Below, in pieces: positions 7,169 to 7,355 of a stretch of 7,355 nt of DNA. The stretch spans positions 1-7,355 of the forward strand of contig CAMGGF010000059.1 in the NCBI GenBank assembly GCA_946055445.1. Reading direction: 5' to 3'. The notes beneath the pieces were generated by a model that did no database searches, was not told the origin of the DNA, and was given only the letters and a program-made list of their open reading frames with translations. A program made the translations under genes and the position numbers. Numbering within the stretch: the first letter of the stretch is position 1; every line of letters begins with the position of its first letter. This DNA is from an uncultured Ruminococcus sp. Lineage in GTDB: Bacteria > Bacillota > Clostridia > Oscillospirales > Acutalibacteraceae.

Positions 7169-7302
7169 GCTCTCGGTTTGCCTTGCATCTCTTATTGTAT
7201 GCGTCGGAAGTGTCAAAACCTTGACCGAAAAATATAAAAAAAGTTAAACCGCCGCGAGAAAAATTACAAAAGAATAAAGAAAAAGGAAATCCCGCGCAAG
7301 AA
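7169..7302 (-). promoter_or_regulatory. AT-rich upstream region of the GT8-TVP38 pair
   Basis: This stretch between the GT8 ribosome binding site and the insertion-sequence-like end has no plausible gene on either strand and should carry the promoter of the minus-strand pair. A perfect TTGACA reads on the minus strand at 7216-7211, but the nearest good -10-like box (TACAAT) is only 11 bases further on, too close for a standard promoter. Long A/T runs lie around 7228-7245 and 7258-7285. Confidence 0.35.
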
Positions 7303-7355
7303 TGAAGTGACCCCAAAAAGTTAGACAAATATTTCTATAGCAAATTGTTCAAGCA
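7303..7355. mobile_element. Probable terminal end of an IS150-group (IS3 family) insertion sequence, cut by the window edge
   Basis: TGACCCCAAAAAGTTAGACA at 7308-7327 strongly resembles the terminal inverted repeats of IS150-group elements in the IS3 family, which commonly carry an ACCCC-AAAA-GTTAGACA core. Such ends begin with TG, so the boundary may be the TG at 7303. The inverted repeat faces right, so the element body and its transposase genes (usually orfA and orfB joined by a frameshift) would lie beyond the window. The matching second end was not found inside the window, so target-site duplication cannot be checked. It could also be a lone end left by a decayed copy. Confidence 0.55.

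Noticed and set aside
7199..7216. TTGACA with TACAAT on the minus strand as a promoter for the GT8 gene
   Set aside because: The spacer is only 11 bases instead of about 17, and at 16-18 bases the sequence has no good -10 box.
7148..7216. N-terminal extension of the GT8 protein to TTG 7216
   Set aside because: The extra residues are charged and unlike the family, the TTG lacks a good ribosome binding site, and GTG 7147 has a strong one.
1..7355. tRNA, rRNA, CRISPR arrays, riboswitches, toxin-antitoxin or phage genes
   Set aside because: No repeated spacer pattern, conserved RNA fold or recognisable protein of these kinds was seen on either strand.

Overview
The window looks like chromosomal DNA of a low-to-mid G+C Gram-positive bacterium, most likely an anaerobic clostridial lineage from a gut-like habitat. 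The evidence is strong AGGAGG-type ribosome binding sites, tight gene packing, use of TTG/GTG as possible starts, a membrane phosphoglycerol transferase of the LtaS/MdoB type, a GT8 glycosyltransferase and a TVP38/TMEM64 membrane protein. No gene here fixes genus or species. All assignments come from reading motifs by eye; no database search was run.

Left part, plus strand (79-5554): four coding regions run in the same direction with almost no space between them. They are a full-length cytoplasmic GH2 beta-galactosidase (LacZ type), an ElaA-like GNAT acetyltransferase that starts inside the lacZ stop codon (TAATG), a 37-residue basic small ORF with its own ribosome binding site, and a 623-residue polytopic phosphoglycerol transferase whose ATG directly follows the small ORF's stop codon. 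The layout suggests one transcription unit, read from somewhere in or before the AT-rich leader (1-78) and ended by a strong hairpin plus T-tract at 5566-5601.

Right part, minus strand (7147 down to 5605): a GT8 glycosyltransferase is followed by a TVP38/TMEM64 (VTT-domain) membrane protein. The two overlap by 11 bases, so they are probably translationally coupled. This pair converges on the left operon at the shared hairpin. Upstream of the GT8 gene lies a short AT-rich stretch, and from about 7303 to the right edge the sequence looks like the terminal inverted repeat of an IS150-group (IS3 family) insertion sequence that continues outside the window.

Functionally, the left operon joins galactoside breakdown to an envelope polymer enzyme, and the right one joins a sugar transferase to a membrane protein. 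A common theme of envelope glycan or glycolipid metabolism is possible, but it is inferred from adjacency only. No defence system, CRISPR array, RNA gene or clearly new system is visible. The item most likely to be undescribed is the small ORF at 3569-3682.
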